64,000 nucleotides of DNA from CAVVDY01 sp963819645 (GTDB lineage Bacteria; Acidobacteriota; Terriglobia; Terriglobales; Acidobacteriaceae). Of the stretch, positions 44,916 to 54,899 are shown piece by piece (within the stretch, counting starts at the first letter, position 1; every line of letters begins with the position of its first letter). Location: positions 194,864-258,863 of the forward strand of contig CAWFWZ010000002.1 of assembly GCA_963819645.1 (NCBI GenBank). Direction: 5' to 3'. The translations under genes were made by a program, and so were the position numbers. Below the pieces are notes generated by a model. That model saw only the letters and a program-made list of their open reading frames with translations, was not told where the DNA came from and searched no databases.

Positions 44916-46361
44916 TTAGTCCGCCGCCTCAGCGTTTGCTTTGGATTTTCGCACGGCGGCATACACGCCACGCTTGCGTCCCCAGATGTAGTACACAGCC
45001 GTAATCAGGAGCAGCCACGGAATTCCTGATTGCAACGCGACACGCATGCCTTCCACCCACCACGTCGAGATTAGAATGGCGACGATCGCCAACATTCCGA
45101 AGATCGTGGTCACGGGAAACAGCGGCAAAAAGTGCCGAATGTTCTGCCCGCGCGTGTGCCTGCGAAATTGCAGATGGGTCATGAAGATGAGCACCCAGGC
45201 GAACAGCGCTCCGAAGAGCGAGATTCCGAACATATAAACGTAGGCGCCTTTCGGCAAGACGATCGACAACAGAAGCGCGATCGCCAGCCCTGCTCCCGAA
45301 GACAGCAGCGCCGGAAACGGTGTTCCCTTCCGCGACACGCGGCCCAGCACAGGCGGGGCGTAACCTCCACGCGCGAGCGAGAAGATCATGCGCGTGGCCA
45401 TATACAAATTGCAGTTCATGCTCGACAGCGCCGCCGTAAGCACGACGAAGTTGACGATGTGCGCCGCGGCGGGAATGCGCACGATCTCGAAGACGCGTAC
45501 AAACGGACTCACCGTGATGTCGTGCCCCGGCTGCACCTGCGTCCAGGGAATCACGCCGACGAGAATCGCGATGGCGCCGACATAGAAGATGATGAGGCGC
45601 GCCAGCATGGTCTCCATCGCCCGCGGCACGGCGCGCTGCGGATCCTTGGCTTCGCCTGCGCTGACGGCGATCACCTCCGATCCGAGAAAGCTGAACATCA
45701 CGAACACCAGCGCGAACCATACGCCGCGCATGCCGTTGGGGAGGAAGCCTCCGTAGGCGCGGAAGTTCTCCAAGCCGATCGGCCGGTCCTGGTGGTATCC
45801 GAAGATAACCGCCGCCCCGAGCAGGATGAACACCACAATCGCGCTCACCTTGATCATGGAGAACCAGTACTCGAATTCGCCGAAGGCGCCGACGCTCAGC
45901 GCGTTGACCAAGATCAGCACCGCCGAGTAGAAGACCACCCATCCCCACATGGGCGAGTTGGGAAACCACCATTGCGTATAGATCGCCGCCGCCACCGCCT
46001 CGCTGCCCACGCTGATCGACACCGCGACCCAGTAGGTGTAGCGAATGGTGAAGCCCGCCCAGCGCGACAGATAAAGCTCGGCATAGATGCCGAACGATCC
46101 TGCGGTAGGATGCGCGACTGCCATCTCGGCGAGGCAGCCCATCAGAACCATGGTGACGAGCGAGGCAAAGATGTAGCTAAGAATCACGCCGGGGCCGGCA
46201 ATGCGGATCGACAGCGCGCTACCCAGGAACAGGCCCGTCCCGATGGCGCTGCCGATGGCCATCATGCCGAGCTGGCGCTGCGTGAGTTGGCGCGACAAGC
46301 CCTGCTCGTTAGCGAGAAGCTGGTCGGCGTGCCGTGCGCGCTCGGTGGGAAGCGAAGTCAT
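44916..46361 (-). CDS. APC-superfamily amino acid permease
   Basis: About 481 residues from ATG 46361 (a longer frame starts at 46406). After a charged N-terminus, LTQRQLGMMAIGSAIGTGLFLGSA opens helix 1 with the unwound GSAIGTG motif of the AAT family (GabP, ProY, AnsP). About 12 hydrophobic helices follow, with the family's GGYAPPVLGRVSRKGTPFPALL loop. It is a secondary importer of amino acids at the inner membrane. The exact substrate is not evident. Confidence 0.93.
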   Translation of the reverse strand: MTSLPTERARHADQLLANEQGLSRQLTQRQLGMMAIGSAIGTGLFLGSALSIRIAGPGVILSYIFASLVTMVLMGCLAEMAVAHPTAGSFGIYAELYLSRWAGFTIRYTYWVAVSISVGSEAVAAAIYTQWWFPNSPMWGWVVFYSAVLILVNALSVGAFGEFEYWFSMIKVSAIVVFILLGAAVIFGYHQDRPIGLENFRAYGGFLPNGMRGVWFALVFVMFSFLGSEVIAVSAGEAKDPQRAVPRAMETMLARLIIFYVGAIAILVGVIPWTQVQPGHDITVSPFVRVFEIVRIPAAAHIVNFVVLTAALSSMNCNLYMATRMIFSLARGGYAPPVLGRVSRKGTPFPALLSSGAGLAIALLLSIVLPKGAYVYMFGISLFGALFAWVLIFMTHLQFRRHTRGQNIRHFLPLFPVTTIFGMLAIVAILISTWWVEGMRVALQSGIPWLLLITAVYYIWGRKRGVYAAVRKSKANAEAAD

Positions 46362-46456
46362 GTTAATTTGCGGCCAGGTGGCTGGCGGGTTCCGCTGCTG
46401 GCTCACGGCTCACTACTGACCGCGACCACCGAGCAAGGAAAGCCACATCTCGCAAC

Positions 46457-49138
46457 CTACCTCTTCAGACCTGCCGTGAAGTTGGTGATCACTGTGATGG
46501 GCTGATTCACCTGCTGCGAAACCTGTTCCATCAGAAATCGTTTGCCGTCAGGCGAGACGCTGAAGAAGGGGATTGTCAGGATCGTCCACTGGCTGACGAT
46601 GGGTCGAGGAGCGCCGAATTGCAGCGCGCCGCCGGCCTCCTGCACTGACACAGCGACCACCGACTGCGTGTTGTCGAAGTAAAACAGTTCCTTACCATCG
46701 GCGCTCCAACGTGGCGTCTGGCCCAGGTTAGAAGAAACCTGCCATTTGCCTTCGCCGCCGCCATAAGCCTGGACATAGACTTCAACTCGACCTGACTCTG
46801 TTGACTCGTAGGCGAGCCAGCGTCCGTCCGGAGACAGAACTGCGTTGGTTCCATGCGTGAGGATCTGGCGTGGTTTTCTATCGCCGCCTAGCGACACGGC
46901 CCATACGCCATCGTCTTTTTGCATGAACACGTTCGGAGAGTAGAGCAGCGTCTTGCCGTCATGCGACCAGTCATCGGGAGCAAAGGAAGCTCCCCGCGGA
47001 TCGGGAACCAGTAATTCTTCCGAGCCGCTGCCATCGGTGGGCCGGCGATAGATGCCGCTGCCGGAAGCCCGCAACGAGCTATAGGCGATCCACTTGCCGT
47101 CAGGCGACCAGACCGGGAACGTGTTTCCCGTGGGGCCAAAGGTCAGGCGCGTGCTCACTCCTCGCGCCAGATCGAGTGACCAGACATCGTTCATGCCGGA
47201 ATCGATGGTGAGCGCAATGCGATCTCCCTGGGGAGACAGTCGGGCAAACTGCAAATTTTGTAACTTGTCGGCAGCGATGCTCAGCGGCTTGCCGTTGCGG
47301 TCCATCCAAACCAGTTGCACAGCCCCGGAACTGCCATTGCCGAAGGTCAGCAGCCCGCTATTGGTGGCCGAGACACTAGTGCGCCAGGTGGAGACATCGT
47401 TCAAAACATCGGATGACACGGCTTGTAACTCGCCGCTCAATACACCTTTATCCGGATTAAGCGGCTGCGCCATCAACTGATCGCCACGGTTGAACAGCAG
47501 AAACCCATCGGCATAGATCCCATTGGTTTGCGCCCGCAGCAGAAGGCGGTTCTCGCGTCCGTCAAGCGAAGCATAGTAGATGCCATTGTTGGCGAGCCTC
47601 GACGGGTTGTGGTCCATTGCAAAGTATAGAAAATGTTTGCCATCAGGCAGAAAGAAAGGCCAGCGGTGTGAGGAGTGCAGACTGGTGTCTAGCTTGGTCA
47701 GTGGCGTGGGAGTGCCTCCGCTGGCGCTGACCTGCAGCAAAGCGCCAATCGGCGACGGCGAGAACACGATCACGCCCGTGGAACTCCATGCTCCGCCGCG
47801 TCCCAGTTGCGCGTCACACAACGTCTGCGCGGTGGTCGCACTGAGATCAATCGTTCGCAGCTTGCCATTCGCGAAGAACCCGAGCGAACGGTTGTCCGGC
47901 GACCAGAAGGGAAAGATCGCGTCGTTGGTATCAGGCAGAGTACGCGCATCCGCGCCGTTCATGGGCCGGACCCAGAGATTCGTCTTGCCGTCATTGCCCA
48001 CAGCCGTGAACGCGACATAAGAACCGTCAGGCGAGAGCACAGGCGGACCGGCAAGGTCAGAGGCCAGGCGGAAGTGCTCGTCGGGTGGCGGATTTATAAC
48101 CGCACGAATACTGGGGGAAGACGGAGCGGTGCGAAGCAAGTATCCGGCAAGCGCTCCCAAACAAATTGCAGCCACCACCGCCGCCAACCAGGGCAGGCGG
48201 CGCGCCATCGGCGTGGCAGGCGCTTCGGTGTCCGCTGGTCCGCCATTCATCGGTGCAATCCAGCGCAACTCCATGGCAACATCGTGCGCCGACTGGATGC
48301 GTTCGCTGGGATCTTTCGCCAGGCATCCGCGTATCAGCAGGTCGAGCATCGACGGGGCCAGCGCGGGATTGGCTGCGATGGGTTCCGGCTCTTTCTCCAG
48401 GATCGCGGTGAATACACTGAGCTGCGATTTACCTTCGAAGGCACGACGCCCGGTGACCATTTCATAGAGCACGCATCCGAAGCTGAAGAGGTCGCTGCGC
48501 CCGTCGGCCTCGGCTCCCTGCAAAACCTCGGGAGCCATGTACTGGCAGGTTCCAACCACCGATCCCTTTTGCGTGAGCGCCGGCGCCGCCGCGGTAAGCT
48601 GAGCCAAATTGATGGTCGGCGTGGAAGGAGTGAATGGGCCCACCGCCTGCGCTGCAAACGGAACTGTCGGTTTCGCCAGTCCGAAGTCCATCAACTTGGC
48701 GCCCGCTTTGGTCAACATGATGTTCGCGGGCTTCAGATCGCGATGGACGATGCCTTGCTGATGTGCCTTGTCCAAGGCTTGCGCGATCTCGATTCCAATC
48801 TTCAACACCTGATCGAGTGGTATCGGGCCCTTTTCAAGCCGAGCCGCCAGCGTCTGCCCGTCGAGATACTCCATGACCAGAAAGTCGGTCCCATCATGCG
48901 AACCGATGTCATGAAGGGTGCAGATATTCGCATGTTGCAGCGCGGAGATGGCTTTGGCTTCCCGCTCCATGCGCTGCCTGGATTCGATATCTGACGAAAG
49001 ATGTGGAGGCAGGACTTTGATGGCGACCGTGCGGTCGAGACGACTATCCTTCGCGCGGTACACCTCTCCCATGCCGCCAGCACCCAGCGGAGCCTGGATT
49101 TCATAAGGCCCAAGTTTCGTACCCGAAGTGATTGCCAT
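46457..49138 (-). CDS. membrane-anchored serine/threonine protein kinase with PD40/TolB-like propeller
   Basis: The 893-residue product has a Hanks-type kinase domain (residues 13-290) with the Gly loop LGAGGMGEV (18-26), catalytic Lys41, HRDLKPAN (132-139), DFG (151-153) and MAPEV (201-205). One membrane helix follows near 316-335. The outer part is a beta-propeller of repeats such as PVWSPDGKWIAYSS and LSPDGRWLAYES. The receptor layout is very common in Acidobacteria; signals are unknown. A -10 box lies only 11 bases upstream of the ATG, so the transcript is probably leaderless or nearly so. Confidence 0.95.
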   Translation of the reverse strand: MAITSGTKLGPYEIQAPLGAGGMGEVYRAKDSRLDRTVAIKVLPPHLSSDIESRQRMEREAKAISALQHANICTLHDIGSHDGTDFLVMEYLDGQTLAARLEKGPIPLDQVLKIGIEIAQALDKAHQQGIVHRDLKPANIMLTKAGAKLMDFGLAKPTVPFAAQAVGPFTPSTPTINLAQLTAAAPALTQKGSVVGTCQYMAPEVLQGAEADGRSDLFSFGCVLYEMVTGRRAFEGKSQLSVFTAILEKEPEPIAANPALAPSMLDLLIRGCLAKDPSERIQSAHDVAMELRWIAPMNGGPADTEAPATPMARRLPWLAAVVAAICLGALAGYLLRTAPSSPSIRAVINPPPDEHFRLASDLAGPPVLSPDGSYVAFTAVGNDGKTNLWVRPMNGADARTLPDTNDAIFPFWSPDNRSLGFFANGKLRTIDLSATTAQTLCDAQLGRGGAWSSTGVIVFSPSPIGALLQVSASGGTPTPLTKLDTSLHSSHRWPFFLPDGKHFLYFAMDHNPSRLANNGIYYASLDGRENRLLLRAQTNGIYADGFLLFNRGDQLMAQPLNPDKGVLSGELQAVSSDVLNDVSTWRTSVSATNSGLLTFGNGSSGAVQLVWMDRNGKPLSIAADKLQNLQFARLSPQGDRIALTIDSGMNDVWSLDLARGVSTRLTFGPTGNTFPVWSPDGKWIAYSSLRASGSGIYRRPTDGSGSEELLVPDPRGASFAPDDWSHDGKTLLYSPNVFMQKDDGVWAVSLGGDRKPRQILTHGTNAVLSPDGRWLAYESTESGRVEVYVQAYGGGEGKWQVSSNLGQTPRWSADGKELFYFDNTQSVVAVSVQEAGGALQFGAPRPIVSQWTILTIPFFSVSPDGKRFLMEQVSQQVNQPITVITNFTAGLKR

Positions 49139-50558
49139 CCGTGCGCGTAATTATAGCCTGCGCTGCTGGTTGGCAAACACGGGGCGGCGGTGCACTGAGT
49201 TTGCCAGGAGGAAGAGCTGCGTTTCTACCATCGGGACGGGGAGCAATAGGAGAAGAGATTGCGCGCGAAAAAGGCCGCCCGCAGGCGGCCCGTGTCCTGT
49301 TGCAGTTCCCTGAAACCGTTACCATCACCGGCCCCGCATGCTCCAGTTCATGCGCAACGGCGATCGACAAACGGCGAACGCCTTCGCGGATCATCTCCGG
49401 CGTGGCGTTGGAGAAATTCAACCGCATATGCGATCCCGTGTCTCCGTCGGCGAAGAATGGATCGCCGGGAACGAAGGCAACGTCGTTGCGTAGCGCCTGG
49501 TCGAGCAGCTTGCGGGCATCAATGCTTGACGGCAACGTCGCCCACAGGAACAGTCCGCCGTGAGGATGGGTCCAGGTGACCTCCGGCGGGAAGTAATCGT
49601 TGAGCGCTTGCAGCATCGCGTCTTTGCGCTCGCTATAGCACTTGCGAATGACCTTCACGTGCTCACCGAGGAAGCCGTCGCGCGCGACCTCGTAGGTCAC
49701 CATTTGCGCAAACGTTGAAGTGTGGAGGTCGGTGCTCTGCTTGAGCTGGCTCAAACGTGTGATTACGTCGGGCGGGGCAACGATCCAGGCGATGCGCATT
49801 CCCGGGGCCAGCAGCTTCGAGAATGTGCTCAGGTAGATGACGTTGCCCAGCGTGTACCCGTCTTCAGGATGCATGTTCTCGCGGTCGAGCACGAACAGCG
49901 GTGTCTTGTGCTCGCCTTCGTAGCGCAGCTGGCCGTACGGATCGTCCTCGATAATCGGGATGCCGTACTTGTCGCTCAGCAGCACAAGCTCCTTTCGCCG
50001 GTCTTCCGAAAGCGTGACGCCCGCGGGGTTCTGGAAGTTCGGCAGAACGTACATGAACTTCGGCCCCGAACGCAGCGCGGCTTCGAGATAGTCGGTGTCC
50101 AGCCCGCGTTCGTCGATAGGAACGGTGACGTATTCGGCTCCCATCAAATCAAAGGCCTGTAGCGCGCCCAGGTAGGTTGGCGACTCCACCAGCAGGCGGT
50201 CGCCGCGATTGATCAGCAGCTTGGCGATCAGGTCCAGCGCCTGTTGCGAGCCCGAGGTGATCATCACATTATTGACGTTGGCCAATATCCCGTAACGCGC
50301 CATCTGGTCGACGATGAACTGGCGCAACGGCAGGTAGCCCTCCGTCGGCCCATATTGCAGCGCTACCGTCGGATTGTCGGTGAGCACGCGCGTGCAAGCT
50401 TCTTTGAACTTCTCTACCGGGAACACCTGGGGCGCCGGCATGCCTCCGGCGAAAGAAATTACTTCGGGACGTTGGGTGAGTTTAAGCAGTTCACGAATGA
50501 TGGAGCTTTTTGCGCATTTTGTGCGCTGGGCGTAGCGGTGCGCCCAAGGTGCTGCCAT
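49101..50558 (-). CDS. PLP-dependent aminotransferase, class I/II (2-aminoadipate/LysN-like); 3' end probably shifted
   Basis: A fold-type I aminotransferase: EVISFAGGMPAPQVFP at the N-terminus, SGSQQALDLIAKLL, NFQNPAGVTLS with EDDPYGQLRYEG, the PLP lysine in YLSTFSKLLAPGMRIAW, and a C-terminal SHMRLNFSNATPEMIREGV. The conserved domain ends near AVAHELEH. The frame stays open for some 75 more residues of Arg/Pro/Ala-rich text, through a terminator and into the kinase gene. One inserted base near 49335-49345 would explain this: the neighbouring frame reaches TGA at 49327-49325, just before the terminator, giving ~410 residues. The substrate is probably an amino acid such as aminoadipate or an aromatic. 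Confidence 0.9.
   Translation of the reverse strand: MAAPWAHRYAQRTKCAKSSIIRELLKLTQRPEVISFAGGMPAPQVFPVEKFKEACTRVLTDNPTVALQYGPTEGYLPLRQFIVDQMARYGILANVNNVMITSGSQQALDLIAKLLINRGDRLLVESPTYLGALQAFDLMGAEYVTVPIDERGLDTDYLEAALRSGPKFMYVLPNFQNPAGVTLSEDRRKELVLLSDKYGIPIIEDDPYGQLRYEGEHKTPLFVLDRENMHPEDGYTLGNVIYLSTFSKLLAPGMRIAWIVAPPDVITRLSQLKQSTDLHTSTFAQMVTYEVARDGFLGEHVKVIRKCYSERKDAMLQALNDYFPPEVTWTHPHGGLFLWATLPSSIDARKLLDQALRNDVAFVPGDPFFADGDTGSHMRLNFSNATPEMIREGVRRLSIAVAHELEHAGPVMVTVSGNCNRTRAACGRPFSRAISSPIAPRPDGRNAALPPGKLSAPPPRVCQPAAQAIITRTDGNHFGYETWAL
49150..49176 (-). promoter_or_regulatory. kinase promoter just upstream of its start codon
   Basis: On the minus strand TTGCCA (49176-49171), 15 bases, then TATAAT (49155-49150). 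Transcription would start around 49143, about 5 bases before ATG 49138. No ribosome site fits in between. Confidence 0.5.
49268..49290 (-). terminator. rho-independent terminator of the aminotransferase gene
   Basis: GGCCGCC (49273-49279) and GGCGGCC (49284-49290) with loop CGCA; on the minus strand TTTTT follows (49272-49268). It lies inside the open frame of the aminotransferase, implying the real stop is upstream of it. Confidence 0.75.
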
Positions 50559-50833
50559 AGGAGATCCCCCTTAGTAATTACAGAAAATCGTAGTACCGGA
50601 ACGAACGTCAGTCTGTGACGGGGCGCACGAGGAGATGTGCGGTACGTACGAAAAGCAGCATTTTAGGCGGCGCCGAAGCAGGATGGTTGACGTTTCGGAC
50701 GCCGCCGTTGATATACGCTGCCACTAACGGATATGGAAATCCCTGCGCACGATTGACCGAATGACGCATCCGATTTTCGGCTCAGTTGCGCAACTTGCCA
50801 ATCCGACTTTTCGAGCAGCCGAAGGCTCTTCGC

Positions 50834-51043
50834 CTAATCCGTCTCGTTGTTGTAGACCGGATGCTTCACCATCGGATCTTCCATTCCGCCTTCTGCTCCG
50901 AAGGCAGCTTCATCCGCGATGGTCTGCAATTGCTGCTCAAACTCGCGACTGCGCCAGCGCACCACCAGCAGTTCCTTATGCTCGACTCCATGGCCATGAC
51001 AAAGAGGACACAGCACCACGTTCTGATCCGGCGAATGACTCAC
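50834..51043 (-). CDS. small CxxC-containing protein of unknown function
   Basis: The start is chosen at GTG 51043 because GGAGG precedes it at 6-7 bases; the longer frame to 51076 lacks this. The 69-residue product begins MSHSPDQNVVLCPLCHGHGV. The CPLCHGHG segment resembles a half zinc finger of the DnaJ/zinc-ribbon kind; an acidic C-terminus follows. No second CxxC pair is present, so a dimer or other ligands would be needed to bind zinc. No family is recognised. Confidence 0.55.
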   Translation of the reverse strand: MSHSPDQNVVLCPLCHGHGVEHKELLVVRWRSREFEQQLQTIADEAAFGAEGGMEDPMVKHPVYNNETD

Positions 51044-51226
51044 GATGAAGCCTCCAGGCGCGAGCTGTCTGCGCACCTCTATTCAACCGCCAGCCAGTGA
51101 AGGTTGCAGTGAGGGTTATCACCTGCGAATGTGAGAAGTCGAGCGCTCCCACTTTGAACTCAATATCTCGAAAGCACAGCTGCGCACAGTTTGCCGACGT
51201 GCTCTTGGGAAAGCTAGGATGGGTGC

Positions 51227-51859
51227 ATGCCCCGGTTTCACGCTCTGGTTCTGTGCTGCCTTTTGCCTCTCGTATCACTTCCCTGCGTTGCCCAACAGGC
51301 CGCGCCAAGCCCGAGGCCCGCGAACCCGGCGGCAACCAGGAACGAAGCTCTGATTGATGCCCTCACCACCATCCCGTTCGGGGAGATGTATACCGAAGAC
51401 ATCACCAACACCAACAGCATTGCCTATTTCGGAAAGAGCGTGTCGGAAAACCCGGGCGACGGAGTGGTTCCGGCACCGCAGTTGCGAGCTATCGCAGACC
51501 TTGGACAGGCTGCGATTCCCTTGTTGATAAGCCATCTCACGGACCAGCGGCCAACGCTCGCGACCTACCACCAGCAGCCGGTTCCGGTCGCATACCTGGT
51601 GCTGGATCTATTGCTCCACATGACGGACATGAACGATGAAAGAGTAGTTGTGCCGGGATGCGAACAGCATGGACTGGGCGATTGCATGCAGCCGGACTTT
51701 TACTTCTCGCCCGACACTAAGGATCCCAACACCTTGGCATCGGTGAAGCAGGATTGGGCGGACGAAAACAAAAAGCAGCCCATCAACTTCGTGTATCCAC
51801 CCTGGTGGAGGCCGGAAACCAGCGTGGCCCCGGCAAAGCCTGCCGCTCCCCAACGGTAG
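51227..51859 (+). CDS. secreted protein of unknown function
   Basis: A 210-residue product with a signal peptide (LVLCCLLPLVSLPCVAQ) and a Pro/Ala-rich stretch. The globular part has a HEAT-like pair of helices (QLRAIADLGQAAIPLLISHLTD; VAYLVLDLLLHMTDM) and a cysteine pair (PGCEQHGLGDCMQPD). It ends in an Ala/Pro tail. No family is identified. It stands alone between a small minus-strand gene and a Uma2 gene. Confidence 0.6.
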   Translation: MPRFHALVLCCLLPLVSLPCVAQQAAPSPRPANPAATRNEALIDALTTIPFGEMYTEDITNTNSIAYFGKSVSENPGDGVVPAPQLRAIADLGQAAIPLLISHLTDQRPTLATYHQQPVPVAYLVLDLLLHMTDMNDERVVVPGCEQHGLGDCMQPDFYFSPDTKDPNTLASVKQDWADENKKQPINFVYPPWWRPETSVAPAKPAAPQR

Positions 51860-51907
51860 AGTATTTTGGTGAGAGCGTCGGTAAGAGAGCTGCGGAAAAC
51901 CCACGCC

Positions 51908-52411
51908 TCAACGGCTGGACAGGGCGTTCAGGTCAAGATAGATCGGCGAGTTCGCGAGCCGGAACTGCGTCGCTTCGATCCAGTTGCCGGTGGAGCAATC
52001 CCACCCTCGATTAGTTTCTGGATCAATAACCCAGACGCCTTGGATACCCATCTGGCAATAGTCGTCAATGCGCTGGTGATAGCGATCGATGCGGTCTTCA
52101 GGGGACAGGACTTCTACAACTAACAACGGAGGGGTGGTAACAATCTTCCGGTCGGCGTTGGAAGCGGAACACATGCAGATATCCGGTAGACGAAAGCGAG
52201 TGGGGGCTACCTGCACTCGAACGTCTGGTAGCACCCGAACCTGCCAGTCGTCTTCGTGCCGGAAGAACCACTTCAGAACAGCCGCTATCATTTCGGAGTG
52301 TTCAATCTCGCCCACGTTCCGCTCCTGTATTTCGCCGTCAACATACTCGACGTCCGGGCGATACGCCGTATGCAGATACTCTTCAACTGGGATTTTAGTT
52401 ATGGTTCCCAT
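51908..52411 (-). CDS. Uma2/DUF820 family putative endonuclease
   Basis: From ATG 52411 (MGTITKIPVEEYLHTAYRPDVEYVDGEIQER), about 167 residues, with the PD-(D/E)XK-like core LPDICMCSA and LVVEVLSPEDRIDRYHQRIDDYCQMGIQGVWVIDPE. Such proteins are abundant in Acidobacteria and cyanobacteria. A nuclease role is predicted from the fold; the biological function is unknown. The catalytic pattern D...EVxSP looks intact. Confidence 0.85.
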   Translation of the reverse strand: MGTITKIPVEEYLHTAYRPDVEYVDGEIQERNVGEIEHSEMIAAVLKWFFRHEDDWQVRVLPDVRVQVAPTRFRLPDICMCSASNADRKIVTTPPLLVVEVLSPEDRIDRYHQRIDDYCQMGIQGVWVIDPETNRGWDCSTGNWIEATQFRLANSPIYLDLNALSSR

Positions 52412-52503
52412 GGATCGCTCCACTGTTCATTGTAAAGCAGCTGCGCCGCGTCGTAGCGCAAAGCGATTCAGCTCGTTTCCGTTCGCTAATTACTAATCAC
52501 TTC

Positions 52504-54564
52504 TTACATGATCGCCGTCGGCGGAGCCGGCTCATCCGGACTTCCAGCATTGGCCAGCGGCACGCGAATCATGGCAAAGATCAGGATTGCCAGCGCGACC
52601 AGCGCCACGATAAATGGCGGCGTCCACTTCACCAATGTCACGTCGTGACCTGAGCCGACCAATCCCGCGATCACCAGACCGCACAGCGCCTCGCCGGCGA
52701 TCAGGCCTGAAGCGGTAAGCACCCCTGCGTTGTCCACTCGCGCCTTCTGCGCATCGTTGAAGCCGCGACGGTCGCGCAGCTTGTCGGTTATCCAGCGCAC
52801 CAGTCCGCCAACAAAGATGGCGAAGGTAGTGCCAAGCGGCAGATACATGCCGACGGCGAAGAGCATCACGCTCTTCACTTCGATCATGATCATCGCGAAT
52901 CCCATCAGGATGCCGACGATCACCAGCGGCCACGCCATGTCGCCGCCGACGATGCCTTTGGCCAGCATCGCCATCAATCCCGCCTGCGGCGCCGGCAATG
53001 CCGAACTGCCGAAGTGGTAGGCCTTATCGAGAATCGCCAGCGGGAAGAACAGCACCAGCGAGGCCACCACGATGCCCATCAGGTCGCCGATCTCCATCTT
53101 GGCCGGCGTGCCGCCCAGGATGTGGCCGACCTTCAGGTCCTGTAACATCTCGCCCGCGACCGCCGACGACACGCAAACCACGGCTGCCACGCCCAGCACG
53201 GCGGCCACGCCGCCGGTTCCCGAGACTCCCAACGCGACCATCAGCAGCGCCGCGACCACCAGCGTGCACAGCGTCAGTCCGGAGACCGGATTATTCGACG
53301 AGCCGATCATGCCCACCAGATTGCCCGAGACAGCAGCGAAGAAGAAGCCCAGAATGATCATCACGCCCGCTGCGACCAGGGCGCCGGCGATCACCTTCGA
53401 GCTCGACAGGTTTCCTGCGCTGGAGATGAACTAGTAGTAAAGAGCGATCATCGCGATGAAGACCACGGCGACTCCGGCAAACACAGCCTTCGCGGGAAGG
53501 TCGCGCTCGGTCCGGCTGGTGCCCGCATGTGCCTCCGCCGACTTCTTCAGATCGGAAACCGCGCGGCCCATGCCGATCATCAACTGCTTGCGCATCTTGA
53601 ACAGCGTGTAGCACGCGCCCACCAACATGCCGCCCACTGCGATCGGGCGCACGATGGAGTAGTAGATGGAGTTAGCCAGCAGCGTCCACGACAGCGTCGT
53701 GCCCGCGGGCTGCTGTGCCTGCAGGTACGGGCCAATCGTATAGGTAAGGAGTGGAACCAGCAGTCCCCAGGCCAGCACGCCGCCGGCAAAGTTCAGCGCG
53801 GCCAGTCGCGGTCCGATGATGTATCCCACACCGAGGTACGCCGGGCTCACGTCCGGAGCGGTCAGGATCGAAGCGCCGCCGGTCAGCGTTGTTGCCACGC
53901 TGGGATTGGTGCTGGTGCGCAGGTTCAGCCGTTTGCCGAGCGTAGCAATGTTCACCAGGAAGACGTTGCTGGCCGAGAATACGTTGATCGCTCCCAGCAG
54001 ATACAGCAGGCCGCCGAAGCCCATGTTGCTGAACAGAATCTTCGCCGCCTTCGAACCTTGCTGTCCGGCCTTGTGAATCTCAGACGCGGCGACGGATTCA
54101 GGATACGGAAGCTCAGGATCCTCAACCATCACGCGCCGCAGCAACGTGACCAGCAGGATACCCAGGGTGCCGCCGATCACCATCAGCGCTACCGAGTTCC
54201 AGTAGCGTTCCTTGGTCAGCCCCGTCCACAGGCCCGCCATGACGAATGCCGGTATGGTGAACACCGCTCCCGCCGCCACCGACTCGCCGATCGAGCCGAT
54301 GGTTCGGGCGATGTTTTCTTCCAGCAAGCTGCCCTTCATCAGCCGCAGCAGCGCCATGCCAATCACCGCCGCAGGATAGGTGGCAGCAATGGTCATGCCG
54401 GCTTTCAATCCGAGATAGGCATTGGCTGCGCCCAGGATGCCGGTCAGCACCAACCCGATCAGCACGGCGCGGAAGGTGAACTCCTTCATCTCCAAGTGGT
54501 CGGGGACGTAAGGACGGTGGACCCGGCGCTCTTGCCGGGCTTCAGCGATCGTAGGAGTGCTCAT
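52504..54564 (-). pseudogene. OPT-family oligopeptide/metal-chelate transporter with an in-frame amber codon
   Basis: Two open stretches (54564-53431 and 53394-52504) lie in the same frame, separated by a single TAG at 53433-53431. The sense reading would be ...ALYY-stop-FISSAGNLSSSKVIAGALVAAG. Together they give about 686 residues with 14-16 hydrophobic helices and the OPT signatures NAYLGLKAGMTIAATYPAAVIGMALLR and GMIGSSNNPVSGLT. OPT proteins import oligopeptides or siderophore/nicotianamine-like chelates. A single base change (for example CAG to TAG) or a reading error explains the break. Confidence 0.88.
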
Positions 54565-54899
54565 GTTGGGACCTCAGAGGTCTCCGCAAGTTCGCGGAAT
54601 ATAGCAAGCGCGCACGTTAACATGCCGGAAGTACCTGATACAAGTACCAGTTCGACCGCCGCAGGCTTGGGTGAACGCGCCAGGAATTAGGCTACACCAT
54701 CAATGCGGCGATATGAAAAGACTGTGAACCCAAGGCGCGTACCATGGGTGACATTGCAGGCCGGCATCAAACTTCATATACTGATGGCATTGGTATTCTC
54801 CTGCCAACCAAATCAGGCGCATGGGCGATGTCTCAGGGCACTTGAAAGCGGAGGTCGGTCTTCAGCAGTTGTGAAACCGTAGCGAGAAAACGACGAGTT
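54565..54899. other. 335-base gene-free spacer between OPT and comF
   Basis: It holds the divergent starts of the OPT and comF genes. A small inverted pair GTACCTGATACAAGTAC (about 54630-54646) and an AT-richer stretch near 54770-54800 (TTCATATACTGATGG, a possible comF -10) are the only items noticed. Confidence 0.4.

Noticed and set aside
50761..50860. tRNA-like text; the plus-strand frame gives GSVAQL...SSPNPS, like peptides mis-called from tRNA genes
   Set aside because: No D-stem closes (GCTC lacks a nearby GAGC), the T-loop TTCGAATCC is not present (TTCGCCTAATCC instead), and no acceptor stem can be paired.
50786..51100. 104-codon plus-strand frame opposite the small CxxC protein
   Set aside because: It has no ribosome site, and the minus-strand frame has a start with GGAGG and a recognisable CxxC motif.
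53431..53433. amber codon as pyrrolysine or another recoding signal
   Set aside because: No pyl genes or recoding element are visible and a transporter helix gives no reason for it; mutation or error is simpler.
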